In this document: one piece after another, positions 53,511 through 63,348 of the stretch
How the letters are laid out: every line of letters begins with the position of its first letter
Numbering within the stretch: position 1 is the first letter of the stretch
NCBI RefSeq assembly: GCF_000236785.1
Contig: NZ_AGUF01000074.1
Coordinates: 1-64,000 of the forward strand
Direction of reading: 5' to 3'
From: Achromobacter arsenitoxydans SY8
Lineage (GTDB): Bacteria; Pseudomonadota; Gammaproteobacteria; Burkholderiales; Burkholderiaceae_B
DNA length: 64,000 nucleotides
The notes under the pieces: generated by a model
Databases searched by the model: none
Told to the model about the DNA's origin: nothing
What the model saw: only the letters and a program-made list of their open reading frames with translations
Translations under genes and position numbers: made by a program

Positions 53511-55819
53511 GGCTTTTGCTTCGGCTGGCCCTGATGGTCGGCGCCGTGAGCGGGCTGGCGCTGCTGGGCCTGTTGGCCTGGTCCACCGGCAACGCCTCGC
53601 GCTTTGCGCGCTACTACGACACGCTGCTGGTCCTGAACGGCATCTTCGCGCTGGCCCTCTTCATCTGGGTGGTGGCGCTAACGGTGCGGCTGGCCCGGCA
53701 GATCCGCCGGCGCCAGTTCGGCGCGCGGCTGACGGCGCGCTTTTCGCTGGCGTTCGCCTTGATCGGCGTGGTGCCCGGGGCCCTGATCTACACCGTGTCG
53801 GTGCAGTTTATGTCGCGGTCCATCGAATCCTGGTTCAACGTGCGCGTGGACACGGCGCTGGAAGCCGGCCTGAACCTGGGCCGCGCCGCGCTGGATTCCC
53901 TGTTGGCGGACCTGGACGTGCGCGCGCGGTCCATGGCTATGGAGCTAAGCCGCAACACCGACAGCGGCGTGACCCTGGCCTTGACGCGCCTGCGCGAAGC
54001 CAACGGCGTGCAGGAAGCCATGGTGTTTACGGGCAGCGGCCGCATGGTGGCGTTTTCGACCAGCCAGTACGGCCAGCTTTTGCCCGCCATGCCGCCTCCC
54101 ACCGTCATGAACCAGTTGCGGCTGGCGCGCGGCTATTCCGCAGCCGAGGCCGACGACCCGGTCGCGCCGGGCGCGGAGGGCGGCCTGCACCTGCGCGTGG
54201 TGATCCCGCTGAACGGGCCCGACAGCTACGACAACCTGCTGGGCCCTGCTTCGGAGCCGCGGTGGCTGCAACTTCTGCAGCCGGTGCCCGAACAGATCGC
54301 GCACAACGCCAACCTGGTGCAGCAGGGCTTTCGCGACTACCAGGAACTGGCGCTGTCGCGGCTGGGCCTGCGCAAGCTGTACGGCATCACGCTGACGCTG
54401 GCCCTGCTGCTGGCCGCGTTCGGCGCCATCGCGGTGGCGCTGTCCCTGTCCAAGCGGCTGGTGCGGCCGCTGCTCAGCTTGGCGGGCGGGACGCAGGCGG
54501 TGGGCGTGGGCGACTACCGGCCCCTGCCCGAACCGCCCGAACGCGACGAGGTCGGCCAGCTCACCCGCTCGTTCAATGCCATGACGCGCCAGCTCGACGA
54601 GGCGCGGCGCATGGTCGAAAGCAACCGCCAGCAGCTCGAGCGTTCCAACGTCTATCTGGAAAGCGTGTTGTCCAACCTGTCGTCCGGGGTGCTGGTGTTT
54701 GACGAGTCTTTCCGCGTCACCACCGTCAACCAGGGCGCCCAGACCATCCTGGGCGCCGACTTGCGTTCCGTGATCGGCCGTCCGCTGGAGACGGCCGACG
54801 GCATGCTGGAGTTCGCCAACATCGTGCGCCAGGCGTTTTCCGCGCACGCGGCGGTGGGCTCCGAACGCCAGCACTGGCAGCAGCAGTTCGAAATCAGCCC
54901 GGCGCAGGCCGATGGCCTTGCCACGCCGCAGCCGCTTACGTTGCTGGCCCGGGGCACCCATCTGCGGGTGGACGGGCGCGGCAACGGCTATCTGGTGGTG
55001 TTCGACGACATTACCGAGGTGATTTCCGCCAACCGCACGGTGGCCTGGGGCGAGGTGGCCCGCCGGCTGGCCCACGAGATCAAGAATCCGCTGACCCCGA
55101 TCCAGCTTTCCGCCGAGCGCCTGGCCATGAAGCTCGAGGGCAAGCTGCCCCCGGCCGAAGCGCAGATCGTTGAACGCTCCACCAACACCATCGTCAACCA
55201 GGTGGCCTCGCTCAAGCAGATGGTGGACGACTTCCGCGAATACGCCCGCACGCCGCCGGCCGTCATGCAGCGCATCAACTTCAATGCGCTGGTGGCGGAC
55301 GTGCTGTCGCTGTACGGCTGGGAGCCCGACGGCGTGCCGCGCGCCGCCGAAAAGGCCCTGAACCTCGACGTAAGCCTGGGGGCGGACCTGCCCGACATCG
55401 AAGGCGACCCGACCCAGTTGCGCCAGGTGATCCACAACCTGCTTTCCAACGCCCGCGACGCGATCGCGGAACTGGGCGGGCAGGGGCGGGTCAGCGTCAC
55501 GACGCAGCTCATGCGCAGCGAACAGCCCGACCGCGCCGAGCATCAAGCCCTGCGCTTTACGGTCGCGGACACCGGACCGGGCTTCCCGCCGCAGGTCATG
55601 CAGCGCGCGTTCGAGCCCTACGTAACCACAAAGTCCCACGGGACTGGGTTAGGATTGGCAATCGTGCGCAAGATCGTCGAAGAGCATGGCGGGCGTATCG
55701 ACCTTGCAAACCGCAAGGAAGGAGGCGCGCGGATTTCCATCTTGTTGACCCGGCTGGCTCCCGGGGCCGATACTATGGACGCGACCGCGCAAGAAAAGGA
55801 TAATGCGGCTACGCAATAG
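53507..55819 (+). CDS. ntrY: Sensor histidine kinase NtrY
   Basis: A 770-residue membrane kinase. Several N-terminal transmembrane segments (in the first about 110 residues) precede a periplasmic domain to about 290 and a further helix near 300. HAMP (about 315-365) and PAS (about 385-500) follow. The phosphorylated histidine is H523 in ARRLAHEIKNPLTPIQL, followed by the HATPase domain with N-box LLSNARDAI and GTGLGLAIVRKI. NtrYX senses nitrogen or redox state in other proteobacteria. The partner regulator follows after 11 bp. The start overlaps the DUF4390 stop by 4 bp. Confidence 0.93.
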   Translation: MRLLLRLALMVGAVSGLALLGLLAWSTGNASRFARYYDTLLVLNGIFALALFIWVVALTVRLARQIRRRQFGARLTARFSLAFALIGVVPGALIYTVSVQFMSRSIESWFNVRVDTALEAGLNLGRAALDSLLADLDVRARSMAMELSRNTDSGVTLALTRLREANGVQEAMVFTGSGRMVAFSTSQYGQLLPAMPPPTVMNQLRLARGYSAAEADDPVAPGAEGGLHLRVVIPLNGPDSYDNLLGPASEPRWLQLLQPVPEQIAHNANLVQQGFRDYQELALSRLGLRKLYGITLTLALLLAAFGAIAVALSLSKRLVRPLLSLAGGTQAVGVGDYRPLPEPPERDEVGQLTRSFNAMTRQLDEARRMVESNRQQLERSNVYLESVLSNLSSGVLVFDESFRVTTVNQGAQTILGADLRSVIGRPLETADGMLEFANIVRQAFSAHAAVGSERQHWQQQFEISPAQADGLATPQPLTLLARGTHLRVDGRGNGYLVVFDDITEVISANRTVAWGEVARRLAHEIKNPLTPIQLSAERLAMKLEGKLPPAEAQIVERSTNTIVNQVASLKQMVDDFREYARTPPAVMQRINFNALVADVLSLYGWEPDGVPRAAEKALNLDVSLGADLPDIEGDPTQLRQVIHNLLSNARDAIAELGGQGRVSVTTQLMRSEQPDRAEHQALRFTVADTGPGFPPQVMQRAFEPYVTTKSHGTGLGLAIVRKIVEEHGGRIDLANRKEGGARISILLTRLAPGADTMDATAQEKDNAATQ

Positions 55820-55830
55820 GTGGATGCTTT

Positions 55831-56523
55831 ATGGCCAGAATTCTGGTGGTTGACGACGAAGTCGGTATACGCGAGCTTTTGTCGGAAATCCTTTACGACG
55901 AGGGACACACGGTCGAACTGGCCGAAAATGCGGCGCAAGCACGTGCTGCACGTCTTCGCATGCGTCCCGATCTGGTGTTGCTGGACATCTGGATGCCCGA
56001 CACCGATGGCGTCAGCCTGCTGAAAGAGTGGGGCTCGCAGGGCCTGCTCGACATGCCGGTGATCATGATGAGCGGCCACGCCACCATCGACACCGCGGTC
56101 GAGGCCACCCGCATCGGCGCCATGGATTTCCTGGAAAAGCCCATCACGCTGCAGCGTCTGCTCAAGACGGTCGCCGCGGGCCTGGCGCGCGGCCGCGTGC
56201 CGCATCCGGCGCCCGTCGCCGCCAGCCCGGCCGTCGCCAGCCCGGTGGTGGCCCTGGAAGATGAACTCGACCCGCCGGCCCTGGCCGCCGTGTCCGCCAA
56301 CGAAGCGCCGGCCACGTCCAACGGCCAGCTTGGCAGCATCTCGCTGGATCAGCCGCTGCGCGAAGCGCGCGACGAATTCGAGCGCATCTATTTCGAATAC
56401 CACCTGGTCAGGGAAAGCCACAGCATGACGCGCGTGTCCGAACGGACCGGGCTGGAACGCACCCACCTCTACCGCAAGCTCAAGCAATTGGGCATCGAGT
56501 CCGCGCGCAAGCGCAGCACATGA
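55831..56523 (+). CDS. ntrX: NtrX-like response regulator lacking the sigma-54 AAA+ domain
   Basis: A 230-residue regulator. Receiver domain 1-120: LVVDDE (D8 and D9), phospho-acceptor D52 in VLLDIWMPD, and LEKPI (K103). A low-complexity Ala/Pro/Val linker spans about 122-175. The C-terminal Fis-type HTH (about 180-230) reads FERIYFEYHLVRESHSMTRVSERTGLERTHLYRKLKQLGIE. NtrX proteins normally have about 240 more residues, an AAA+ domain with GESGTGKE and GAFTGA; neither motif is present. The frame is continuous with no sign of a frameshift. It probably regulates with a sigma-70-type holoenzyme. Its stop overlaps trkA by 4 bp. Confidence 0.88.
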   Translation: MARILVVDDEVGIRELLSEILYDEGHTVELAENAAQARAARLRMRPDLVLLDIWMPDTDGVSLLKEWGSQGLLDMPVIMMSGHATIDTAVEATRIGAMDFLEKPITLQRLLKTVAAGLARGRVPHPAPVAASPAVASPVVALEDELDPPALAAVSANEAPATSNGQLGSISLDQPLREARDEFERIYFEYHLVRESHSMTRVSERTGLERTHLYRKLKQLGIESARKRST

Positions 56524-57899
56524 AGATCCTGATCATGGGCGCTGGTCGCGTAGGCACCAGCGTGGCGGAAAACCTGGTGTCCGAACAGAACGACATCACG
56601 GTCATTGATTCCGATCCTTCCCAGCTTCAGTACCTGCAAGAACACTTCGACCTGCGTGTCGTCCTCGGAGACGGCTCGCAGGTATCGGTGCTGGAAAACG
56701 CCGGCGCCGCGGATACCGACCTGTTCATCGCCTGTGCGGCGTCCGACACCGCCAACATGGTCGCGTGCAAGATCGCGCGCCAGCTCTTCAACATTCCCCG
56801 CCGCATCGCCCGTATCCGCTCCGCCGAGTTCCCCGAACATCCGGAACTCATGAGCGAGGACGGCTTTTGCATCGACGCGCTGATCAGCCCCGAGCGCAGC
56901 GTCACGACCTACCTGCACAGCCTGATCGAATTCCCCGAAGCCCTGCAGGTGGTGGAGTTCGCCGAGGGCCGCGTCAGCGTCGTGACCGTCCGGGTCGGGG
57001 CGGGCAGCCCGATGGCGCATTCTTCCGTCGACAAGCTGCGCGACGTCTGGCCGGACGTGAAGGCGCGCGTCATCGACGTGCTGCGCGGCGGCCGGCCGCT
57101 GCGGGCCGGCAGCGGCACCGTGATCGCGCCGGGCGACGAGGTCGTGCTGGTGGTGGATTCGGACCACGCGCGCCGCGCGGTGCGGCAGCTGCGCGACGCC
57201 GAACGGGCGGTGCGCCGTGTGATGATCGCGGGCGGCGGCAATATCGGCCTGCGCCTGGCGCGCCAGCTCGCCGAGGAAAAATACAGCGTCCGCATCATCG
57301 AGCACGACCTCAAGCGCTGCGAATACCTGGCCACCCAGCTGCCCGACAGCGTGCTGGTTCTGCACGGCAGCGGCACCGACGAGGCCTTGCTGGAACGCGA
57401 GAACATCGAAGACATGGACACGTGGCTGGCCCTGACCAGCGACGACGAGGACAACATCATGTCCTCGCTGCTGGCCAAGCGCCTGGGCGCGCGCAAGGTG
57501 ATTGCGCTGATCAATCGCCAGGCATACGGCGAACTGATGCAGGGCAGCCATATCGACATCGCCGTTTCGCCGTCGCAGGCCACCATGAGCGAGCTGTTGC
57601 GCCACGTGCGCCGCGGCGACGTGGCCGCCGTCCACCGGCTGCGCCAGGGCGTGGCCGAGGCGCTGGAAGCCATCGCCCACGGCGACCGCTCCACCTCGAA
57701 GGTGGTGGGCCGCCCCGTGGGCAAGATCAGCCTGCCCAAGGGCGCCAGCATCGGCGCGCTGGTCCGCGGCGAGGAAATCATCCTGCCGGACGCCGACACG
57801 GTCATCGAAACCGACGACCACGTGATCGTCTTCGTGCCCTCGCGCCAGCAGATGCCGCGCGTGGAAAAGCTGTTCCAAGTCTCGGCGTCTTTCTTCTGA
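56520..57899 (+). CDS. trkA: Trk potassium uptake NAD-binding component TrkA
   Basis: A 459-residue cytosolic protein with two tandem RCK units. The first Rossmann begins MKILIMGAGRVGTSVAENLV and the second near residue 230 with MIAGGGNIGLRLARQLAEEK, each followed by an RCK_C domain. TrkA binds NAD(H) or ATP/ADP and gates the TrkH/TrkG channel. The overlap with the ntrX-like gene and the closely following trkH suggest shared transcription. The ATG start is fixed by the family-typical MKILIMGAG. Confidence 0.95.
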   Translation: MKILIMGAGRVGTSVAENLVSEQNDITVIDSDPSQLQYLQEHFDLRVVLGDGSQVSVLENAGAADTDLFIACAASDTANMVACKIARQLFNIPRRIARIRSAEFPEHPELMSEDGFCIDALISPERSVTTYLHSLIEFPEALQVVEFAEGRVSVVTVRVGAGSPMAHSSVDKLRDVWPDVKARVIDVLRGGRPLRAGSGTVIAPGDEVVLVVDSDHARRAVRQLRDAERAVRRVMIAGGGNIGLRLARQLAEEKYSVRIIEHDLKRCEYLATQLPDSVLVLHGSGTDEALLERENIEDMDTWLALTSDDEDNIMSSLLAKRLGARKVIALINRQAYGELMQGSHIDIAVSPSQATMSELLRHVRRGDVAAVHRLRQGVAEALEAIAHGDRSTSKVVGRPVGKISLPKGASIGALVRGEEIILPDADTVIETDDHVIVFVPSRQQMPRVEKLFQVSASFF

Positions 57900-57952
57900 T
57901 GCGCCGCGCGTTCGCCCCTTTCCGCGGGCCTCGAGCGGCCGGATAAGCCCCC

Positions 57953-59422
57953 ATGAAGCGCGTCCTGGCCACCCTCTATATCCTGGGCCTCACCATGGTG
58001 ATGTTCGCCCTCACCATGCTGATTCCGCTGTTCATTGCGTATGTGGGGAGCGATGGGGCGCGGGATGCCTTCCGGGACGGCTTCCTGATCTCGGTGGGCA
58101 TCGGCGGGGGCCTGGTCGCGCTGACCCGCCGCAACCGCAGCGAACTGCGGGCGCGGGACGGCTTCGTGCTGGTGTCGGCGGTATGGGCCGGTCTGCCGCT
58201 GCTGGCGGCCATTCCGCTGCTGCTCTACTTCCACGGCGCGGGGCTGCCGCTGTCGTTCACCGGCGCCTACTTCGAGGCCATGTCGGGGCTGACGACCACG
58301 GGCGCCACGGTGCTGACCAACCTGGACACCCTGCCGCCGTCGATCAACCTGTGGCGGGCGACGCTGATCTGGATCGGCGGCATGGGCATTCTGGTGCTGG
58401 CCGTGGCGATCCTCCCGCTGCTGGGCGTCGGCGGGCACCAGGTGGTGCGGGCCGAAACCCCCGGGCCGATGAAAGACGAACGGCTCACTCCCCGCATCGC
58501 CAGCACGGCCAAGGCCCTGTATGCGGTCTATTTCGTGTTCTCCATTCTCTGTTTCCTGGCCTACCGGCTTGCCGGACTGTCCTGGTTCGAAGCTTGGTGC
58601 CACATGGCCACCACCATGGGGCTGGGCGGTTTTTCCACCTGGGACGACGGCTTCGCGCATTTCGATTCGGTGGCGGTGGAAATGGTGGCCATGGTGTTCA
58701 TGCTGATCGCCGGCATCAACTTCGCCACGCATTTCAACGCTTTCCGCCAGCGCAGTCCGCGCGCCTACCTGCGCTGCCCGGAGGCCATCCCCTATCTGGT
58801 CATCGTGCTGGGCGTCGGGCTGGTCATCTCGGCGTATCTGCTGGTCAAAGGCGTCTACAGCGAGCCGCTGGAGGCGTTGCGCTACGGCATGTTCAACACG
58901 ATCTCCATGGCGACCACCACTGGCTATGCCAACACGGACTTTGCGCAGTGGCCCCTGTTTGCGCCGCTGACAATGCTGCTGCTGTCCGGGTTCGCGACGT
59001 CGGCCGGGTCGACGGGAGGCGGGATCAAGATGATCCGGGCGATCCTGCTGGTCAAGCAGGCCCGCAATGAGCTCGTGACAATGTTGCACCCGCATGCCGT
59101 CAGTCCGGTCCGCATCAACGGCCGGGCGGTCGAAACGCGGACGATGTCGTCAGTGCTGGCTTTCATGCTGTTCTATGGCCTGTCCATCGCGGTGTTCACC
59201 AGCCTGCTGCTGCTGTCCGGGCTGGACCCCATCACGGCGTTCTCGGCGGTGTTCGCCAGCGTCAACAACACCGGCCCGGGGCTGGGTCCGGTGGGGCCCA
59301 TGGGCAGCTTCGCCGTGCTGTCCGACTTCCAGATCTGGGTCTGCACCTTCGCCATGCTCATCGGCCGCCTGGAACTGCTGACCGTGCTGGTGCTTTTCAC
59401 GCCGATTTTCTGGCGCAAGTAA
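57953..59422 (+). CDS. trkH: Trk potassium transporter membrane component TrkH
   Basis: A 489-residue polytopic protein of the Trk/Ktr/HKT type with four pore-loop repeats: AMSGLTTTGATVLTNLD, ATTMGLGGFSTWDD, STTTGYANTDFAQWP-like (SMATTTGYANTDF) and FASVNNTGPGLGPVG. It mediates potassium uptake with TrkA. It follows trkA by 53 bp on the same strand. The pore glycines are all present, so it looks functional. It is the last gene of the ntrYX-trk block. Confidence 0.94.
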   Translation: MKRVLATLYILGLTMVMFALTMLIPLFIAYVGSDGARDAFRDGFLISVGIGGGLVALTRRNRSELRARDGFVLVSAVWAGLPLLAAIPLLLYFHGAGLPLSFTGAYFEAMSGLTTTGATVLTNLDTLPPSINLWRATLIWIGGMGILVLAVAILPLLGVGGHQVVRAETPGPMKDERLTPRIASTAKALYAVYFVFSILCFLAYRLAGLSWFEAWCHMATTMGLGGFSTWDDGFAHFDSVAVEMVAMVFMLIAGINFATHFNAFRQRSPRAYLRCPEAIPYLVIVLGVGLVISAYLLVKGVYSEPLEALRYGMFNTISMATTTGYANTDFAQWPLFAPLTMLLLSGFATSAGSTGGGIKMIRAILLVKQARNELVTMLHPHAVSPVRINGRAVETRTMSSVLAFMLFYGLSIAVFTSLLLLSGLDPITAFSAVFASVNNTGPGLGPVGPMGSFAVLSDFQIWVCTFAMLIGRLELLTVLVLFTPIFWRK

Positions 59423-59750
59423 GGCCCGCCAGGGCTGAATTTTCTAAGGGATAACCCTGATTGGGGTTATCCCACCCCTTCCCAAAAGCCCCTTCAGTAC
59501 TGGCTTCGCGCCGGTCTTCGGCCGGCAGGCCGCGCCATTCCTGCGTTGTAAGTGCTTGCTCGCTTTTCTTCAGAGGGCAAAACCGGATGCATCTCGATGT
59601 TGCACACAAATGTCACGATTTTCAATCGTATTGCCACAAACCTGCGGCTATCATGCGTTCACAAGCCGCCGTCTAGTGCCCCCCGGGAAGTTGCCGGGCT
59701 TCAAGGTCGAACGGCGCATACCTTCATCCAAACATTCAAAGGAGTCCGAG
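59423..59750. other. Intergenic region between trkH and the YbdK-type gene
   Basis: About 328 bases. A perfect 10-bp inverted repeat (GGGATAACCC / GGGTTATCCC) near 59448-59473 follows trkH but lacks a T-run. The right part is AT-richer and must hold the promoter of the next gene. No gene or known RNA is recognisable. Confidence 0.5.
59448..59473. repeat. Inverted repeat after trkH
   Basis: Perfect 10-bp arms, GGGATAACCC and GGGTTATCCC, around a 6-base loop. It could be a weak terminator or protect the 3' end of the trk message; no T-run follows. Confidence 0.45.
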
Positions 59751-60989
59751 ATGGAACAGATCCCGTTCATTTCGTCGGCCCCCAACACCCTGGGCATCGA
59801 ACTCGAGCTGCAACTGATCGACCCCCGAAGTTTTGACCTGACGGCAGCCTCCGACGAACTGTTGGCCCAGATGGCCAACCACCCCATCGCCGACCGCGTT
59901 AAACCGGAAATCACGCGGTCCATGATTGAGCTGAATTCCTCGGTGCATGAGCACCCGATGGGCCTCCTGGCCGAAATGCGCGAAATGCGCGATGCGCTGG
60001 TCGAAGCGGCCGATGCGGTCGGCGTGTCGGTCGCCGGCGGCGGCGCTCACCCGTTCATGCGTTGGCAGGAACGGTCCATCTCCGACACCCCGCGCTTCCA
60101 GTACCTGGCCGAAATGTACGGTTACCTGGCGCGTCAATTTACGGTTTTCGGCCAGCACATCCATCTGGGGGTGAAGAGCGGCGACGACTCGATCCGGCTG
60201 CTGCGCCGCCTGTCGCCCTACGTGCCGCATTTCATCGCGCTCTCGGCCTCTTCGCCGTACTGCGAAGGGGTGGACACCCTGTTCTCGTGCTCGCGCCTGA
60301 ATGCGGTCAACAGCTTCCCGCTGGCCGGCCACATGCCGCCGGAAGTGAAGGACTGGTACCAGTTCGAGGCGCATCTGTCCCAACTGCGGGCCTATGGCCT
60401 GGCCGAGAGCATCAAGGACCTGTACTGGGACATTCGTCCCAAGCCGGAATACGGCACCGTGGAGATCCGGGTTTGCGATACGCCCCTGACCGTGGAGCGC
60501 GCCTGCCAGATCGCCGCATTCGCCCAGGCGCTGGCCGTGCTGCTGATGCGCGAGGACGATCCCAGCGACAACGCCTGGCTGTCCTACCGCAGCAATCATT
60601 TCCAGGCCTGCCGCTTCGGCTTGCAGGGCAGCTACGTGACGCCGGACGGGCAGCGCCTGCGCCTGATCGACCATCTGCGCGCCTTGTTCCAGCGCCTGAT
60701 GCCGGTGGCCGAAGAGCTGGGCACGGGCGACATGATCGCCGCCCTGCGCGACGAAGCCATGCGCAGCGGCAACGATGCCCGCTGGCTGCGCAGCCAGTAT
60801 CACCGCCTGCGCGATCTGCCGCTGATGGTGGAGGCCATGTCGAATGCGTGGCGTGGCGAAGCGGCGCCTGCCGCGGCGCCGGCTGAACCCACGGCGGTGT
60901 TGCGCCGGCGGATCCGCGCGACGTCCGAGCCCATGCAGGGCCTGGCGGCCTCGGAGCCCGGCGTCACCGTGCCGGAGCGCCTGCACTAG
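59751..60989 (+). CDS. YbdK-family carboxylate-amine ligase (glutamate-cysteine ligase type 2)
   Basis: A 412-residue protein of the GCS2 superfamily. It begins [24 protein letters not shown], the family start with the Glu pair that binds metal, followed by [36 protein letters not shown] and [14 protein letters not shown]. YbdK proteins have weak gamma-glutamyl-cysteine ligase activity; the physiological substrate is unknown. AAAGGAGTCC precedes the ATG at good spacing. The Ala-rich C-terminal tail is longer than E. coli YbdK. Convergent with bioC. Confidence 0.88.
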   Translation: MEQIPFISSAPNTLGIELELQLIDPRSFDLTAASDELLAQMANHPIADRVKPEITRSMIELNSSVHEHPMGLLAEMREMRDALVEAADAVGVSVAGGGAHPFMRWQERSISDTPRFQYLAEMYGYLARQFTVFGQHIHLGVKSGDDSIRLLRRLSPYVPHFIALSASSPYCEGVDTLFSCSRLNAVNSFPLAGHMPPEVKDWYQFEAHLSQLRAYGLAESIKDLYWDIRPKPEYGTVEIRVCDTPLTVERACQIAAFAQALAVLLMREDDPSDNAWLSYRSNHFQACRFGLQGSYVTPDGQRLRLIDHLRALFQRLMPVAEELGTGDMIAALRDEAMRSGNDARWLRSQYHRLRDLPLMVEAMSNAWRGEAAPAAAPAEPTAVLRRRIRATSEPMQGLAASEPGVTVPERLH

Positions 60990-61013
60990 GCAGGCGCGGC
61001 GCGGAACGCCCGT

Positions 61014-61949
61014 TCAGGGAGTTCCGCGGTGCCTGCCGCCGATCGCGCTGACGGACAGGCGGGTCTCTCCCGCCACCGTGCGGTGCGTAGCGGCGCGCCA
61101 GGCGTGGCCATAGGCCACTTCGATACTCAAGGCGATCAGGCCGTCCGCGTTGCGTTGCGCTTCCAGCGCGTCGCACAGGCGGGCGCGCCAGTCGCGGCCC
61201 ACCAGTCCGCCGCGGCGGCCTTCGGCGGGATTGCCGCCGAGCGCGCGCACGTCCTGCAGCAGCTTTTCCGGGCTGCGGTAGGTCAGGGTCAGGATTTCCT
61301 GGTCCATGACCGGATCCGCGAAACCGTTTTCCACCAGCAGGTCGCCGAAGTCGTGCATGTCCACGAAGGACGGCGTGGCGGTGCGCAGGCCCGCGTCAGT
61401 CAGGGCCTGCCGCAGTTCGCGCAGCGTGGCGGGCCCCAGACAGGAGAACATCGCCAGTCCGCCGACCTTCAGGATGCGGCGCCATTCGGCCAGCACGGCG
61501 TGCGGTTCGCGGTGCCAGTGCATGGCCAGGTTCGACCAGACCAGTTCCAGCGATTCGGGGGCGAGACCCGTTTGCGCCAGATCCGCATTGACAAAGGCCG
61601 GGGCGGCCGGGCCGCGGCGCGCCAGCTTGCCGATCCAGGCCGACAGGCCGCCGGGCGCGTGGCGCTTGCGGGCTTGCTGCAGCAGCGGCTCGCAATTGTC
61701 CAGGCCGGTGTAGGCGGCCTCGGGATATCGCTCGCGCAGCAGCGGCAGGTTGTCGCCGGCGCCGCAACCCGCGTCCAGCATGGCTTGGGGCTGGGCCCGG
61801 ATGTATTGCAGGCGCCCCAGCATGCGCCGCGCCACCTCGCCGTAGAGAAACTGAGCGTCGGACAGGTCGCCGCGGCGGGCGAACTGCCTGGGCACGTCGG
61901 CGCTGACGAGGGGCAGAGAGGGCAGGGTTGCGGATTCTGGCAGGGACAT
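61014..61949 (-). CDS. bioC: Malonyl-ACP O-methyltransferase BioC-like
   Basis: A 311-residue class I SAM methyltransferase: motif I MLDAGCGAGDNL (57-68), RQFARRGDLSDAQFLYGEVARRML upstream as in BioC, motif II FVNADLA, SLELVWSNLAMHWH, and FSCLGPATLREL. BioC caps malonyl-ACP to enter biotin synthesis. No other bio gene is adjacent, so the assignment rests on these motifs and could instead be a related methyltransferase. Start chosen at MSLPES; a TTG five codons upstream is possible. It is divergent from comF. Confidence 0.78.
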   Translation of the reverse strand: MSLPESATLPSLPLVSADVPRQFARRGDLSDAQFLYGEVARRMLGRLQYIRAQPQAMLDAGCGAGDNLPLLRERYPEAAYTGLDNCEPLLQQARKRHAPGGLSAWIGKLARRGPAAPAFVNADLAQTGLAPESLELVWSNLAMHWHREPHAVLAEWRRILKVGGLAMFSCLGPATLRELRQALTDAGLRTATPSFVDMHDFGDLLVENGFADPVMDQEILTLTYRSPEKLLQDVRALGGNPAEGRRGGLVGRDWRARLCDALEAQRNADGLIALSIEVAYGHAWRAATHRTVAGETRLSVSAIGGRHRGTP

Positions 61950-62000
61950 TTCGGTCGCGCCCAAGGGGTAGGCCCGGGGCGGAGCATGGTTTCATGAGGG

Positions 62001-62750
62001 ATGGCACACATTATTGCCCATCCCGGCCGCAGGTTCCGATTGCCCCTACGGGACATGGGGCGACGCCTGCTGTCGCGGGTGGGTTGCGAATGCCCGCTGT
62101 GCGGTGCGCGGGTGGCGGGGGCTCGGCTTTGCGCGGGCTGCCAGGCCGACATCCTGGCCGCGCCGCCGGGCGCGGGTCCGCGCTGCCCGCGTTGCGCGCT
62201 GCGGCCGGCCGGCGCCGCGCTGCATTGCGCGGCGTGCATGGCGCAGTCGTGGGCGTTTTGCCGCAGCGTGGCGGCTTTCGACTACGTGCCGCCCGCTGAT
62301 GCGCTGATCCTGATGCTCAAGACCCGGCTGCGGCTAAACACGGCGCCGGTGCTGGCGCGGCTGATGGCCCAGGCGCTGCGCGCTGGCGCTTCGTTGCCCT
62401 CCGATATCCTGCTGGTCCCCATTCCCGCCAGCCGCGCGTCCCTGCTGCAACGCGGCATGAACCCCGCGGCCGAGATCGCCCGCAGCCTGGCGGCGGAGCT
62501 GGGCGTGCCCGGGCCGCGGCACCTGCTGCGCCGGCGTCGCGAGTCTCCTCGCCAGGCCACCCTGGGCCGGCGCGCCCGGCAACGGGGCGCGGCGGGCCTG
62601 TTTCTTTGCGTGGAACCCCTTCATGGCCGCCACGTCGCGGTGGTGGATGACGTCATGACCACGGGCAGCACCGTCAATGCCGCGGCTGCCGCGCTGCTGG
62701 AGGCGGGCGCGGCCAGCGTGACAGCGCTGGTGGCGGCCCGCAGGCCGTGA
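62001..62750 (+). CDS. comF: ComF-family PRTase-like protein
   Basis: A 249-residue protein with an N-terminal four-cysteine zinc-binding region (about 28-80: CECPLC, CAGC, CPRC and CAAC) and a C-terminal type I PRTase fold with LVPIPASRASLLQRGMNPAAEIA and the PRPP loop VAVVDDVMTTGSTVNAAA. In naturally transformable bacteria ComF helps DNA uptake; its enzymatic function is unproven. dprA is also in this window. Divergent from bioC. Confidence 0.87.
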   Translation: MAHIIAHPGRRFRLPLRDMGRRLLSRVGCECPLCGARVAGARLCAGCQADILAAPPGAGPRCPRCALRPAGAALHCAACMAQSWAFCRSVAAFDYVPPADALILMLKTRLRLNTAPVLARLMAQALRAGASLPSDILLVPIPASRASLLQRGMNPAAEIARSLAAELGVPGPRHLLRRRRESPRQATLGRRARQRGAAGLFLCVEPLHGRHVAVVDDVMTTGSTVNAAAAALLEAGAASVTALVAARRP

Positions 62751-62855
62751 GCCGCCTGCCGGTCGCTCCGCCCGCCGAGACGTGCCGGCAAATCGGCGAC
62801 AATCCCGCATGCGCGGCCAGCCCTGGCCGCGGCCCTGTCCACCTTTACGTCCGCC

Positions 62856-63326
62856 ATGTTCCACGTCATTCTCGTCTGCCCGGAGATCCCTCCCAATACC
62901 GGGAACGCCATCCGGCTATGCGCCAATACCGGCGCTCAACTGCATCTGGTGCGTCCCCTGGGGTTTGAACTGGATGACGCCCGCATGCGGCGGGCGGGGC
63001 TGGACTATCACGAGTGGCAGCCGGTGCGCGTGCATGACACGCTGCGGGAAGCCCTGGCCGATACCGGCGCGGCGTCCTCCAGCATCTACGCGCTGACCAC
63101 GCATGCGCAGCGCAGCGTGGCCGACGTCGGCTTCAAGCCTGGCGACGTGTTCGTGTTCGGCCGCGAGTCGGCCGGCCTGTCGGACGAGCACCAGGCGATG
63201 TTCCCGCCCCAGCAACGGCTGCGGCTGCCGATGCGCGCCGGTCAGCGCAGCCTGAACCTGTCGAACGCCGTGGCGGTCACGGTGTTCGAGGCCTGGCGGC
63301 AGCAGGGCTACGAAGGGGGCGCGTAG
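62856..63326 (+). CDS. trmL: tRNA (cytidine/uridine-34-2'-O)-methyltransferase TrmL
   Basis: A 156-residue SPOUT methyltransferase of the minimal TrmL form: [54 protein letters not shown], then [12 protein letters not shown] and the knot [26 protein letters not shown]. It methylates the wobble 2'-OH of tRNALeu isoacceptors. It follows comF by about 105 bp on the same strand and is convergent with a Bug-family gene. Confidence 0.95.
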   Translation: MFHVILVCPEIPPNTGNAIRLCANTGAQLHLVRPLGFELDDARMRRAGLDYHEWQPVRVHDTLREALADTGAASSSIYALTTHAQRSVADVGFKPGDVFVFGRESAGLSDEHQAMFPPQQRLRLPMRAGQRSLNLSNAVAVTVFEAWRQQGYEGGA

Positions 63327-63348
63327 GCGCCGCCCTCCGGTCGGCACA

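Noticed and set aside
53945-55639. 564-codon open frame opposite ntrY
   Set aside because: Antisense to a kinase with intact H-box and ATP-binding motifs; no domain in the reverse translation.
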